From Candidatus Limnocylindrales bacterium (GTDB lineage: Bacteria; Chloroflexota; Limnocylindria; Limnocylindrales; CSP1-4), in NCBI GenBank assembly GCA_031292335.1, contig JARLHH010000273.1:1-5910 (forward strand): a stretch of DNA of 5,910 nt, read 5' to 3'. Within the stretch, counting starts at the first letter, position 1; every line of letters starts with the position of its first letter. Below, piece after piece: positions 5,731 to 5,910 of this stretch. The translations under genes and the position numbers were made by a program. The notes under the pieces are model-generated. The model made no database searches, was not told the origin of the DNA, and was given only the letters and a program-made list of their open reading frames with translations.

Positions 5731-5910
5731 GTGAGCGAGGGTGTCGAGCTTCCCGCCCTCGGCGCGTTTGCCACCGCCGCCATCCTGGCGCTCCTCCTCA
5801 CGCCGCTCGTTCGCTGGTTCGCGCGCCGCTTCGACGTCCTGGATCATCCGGGAGAGCGGCGCGTCAACACCGCCCCGGTGCCGCGCGGCGGAGGGATCGC
5901 GGTGGCCGCC
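5731..5910 (+). CDS. WecA/TagO/MraY-family undecaprenyl-phosphate glycosyl-1-phosphate transferase, N-terminal part (runs off the window)
   Basis: Sixty codons are visible from a GTG at 5731, 4 nt after the glyA stop, to the window edge. The N terminus is a membrane helix (about residues 9-30, LGAFATAAILALLLTPLVRWF). It is followed by FDVLDHPGERRVN, then TAPVPRGGGIAVAA. The pattern D-x-P-x-x-R-x-(H/N)-x-x-P-x-P-R-x-G-G-I after the first helix is the cytoplasmic loop signature of enzymes that move a sugar-1-phosphate (often GlcNAc-1-P) from a UDP-sugar to undecaprenyl phosphate, starting teichoic acid, O-antigen, arabinogalactan or capsule synthesis. The Asn replaces the more usual His of this loop. 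Catalytic Asp motifs are beyond the edge, so the exact substrate is open. MraY is less likely given the WecA/TagO-like loop and the neighbourhood. No clear Shine-Dalgarno precedes the GTG, so coupling to glyA is likely. Confidence 0.85.
   Translation, partial: MSEGVELPALGAFATAAILALLLTPLVRWFARRFDVLDHPGERRVNTAPVPRGGGIAVAA

Noticed and set aside
1..5910. Mobile elements, CRISPR repeats, tRNA/rRNA genes, toxin-antitoxin or defence genes.
   Set aside because: Gene coverage is nearly continuous with housekeeping genes. No transposase or integrase motif, terminal inverted repeat, regularly spaced repeat or cloverleaf was seen on either strand.

Overview
This window is a stretch of bacterial housekeeping chromosome. 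Base composition is very GC-rich (roughly 70% by eye), with strong G/C at third codon positions. All genes are on the + strand. The gene order is the 3' end of rpmE (ribosomal protein L31), a DUF1385 membrane protein, prfA (release factor 1), prmC (release factor glutamine methyltransferase), a Cof-type HAD hydrolase, glyA (serine hydroxymethyltransferase) and the 5' end of a WecA/TagO/MraY-family glycosyl-1-phosphate transferase. This order, the GC content and the protein flavour (for example NLPY in PrmC, and RRVNTAPVPRGGG in the transferase) suggest a high-GC member of the Chloroflexota. That assignment is an inference, and an actinobacterial or other deep-branching high-GC lineage cannot be excluded by eye.

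Layout. Bases 1-101 are the last 32 codons of rpmE. A 70-base gap follows, holding one strong GC hairpin. The DUF1385 gene (172-1365), prfA (1369-2475), prmC (2487-3431) and the HAD gene (3428-4297) then run head to tail with junctions of 3 nt, 11 nt and a 4-nt GTGA overlap, so they look like one transcript with probable translational coupling. A 148-base gap (4298-4445) follows. It contains a possible sigma-70-like promoter, several small hairpins and the strongest Shine-Dalgarno sequence of the window, directly before glyA (4446-5726). The glycosyl-1-phosphate transferase starts 4 nt after glyA and runs off the window.

How the genes work together. L31 is a ribosomal protein, RF1 ends translation at UAA/UAG, and PrmC methylates the Gln of the GGQ motif in RF1 and RF2, so rpmE-prfA-prmC is a translation module. 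GlyA supplies glycine and one-carbon units. The WecA-like enzyme would start a lipid-linked surface polysaccharide. The DUF1385 protein is a conserved membrane protein of unknown function. The HAD hydrolase has all its catalytic motifs but an unpredictable substrate.

I found no mobile element, CRISPR array, tRNA/rRNA gene, toxin-antitoxin or defence system, and nothing that looks like a wholly new system. The points most worth a second look are the uncharacterised DUF1385 protein with an unusually long Ala/Pro linker, the NPPY-to-NLPY change in PrmC, the structured glyA leader, and the fact that all six visible stop codons are TGA although the cluster encodes the UAA/UAG-specific release factor.
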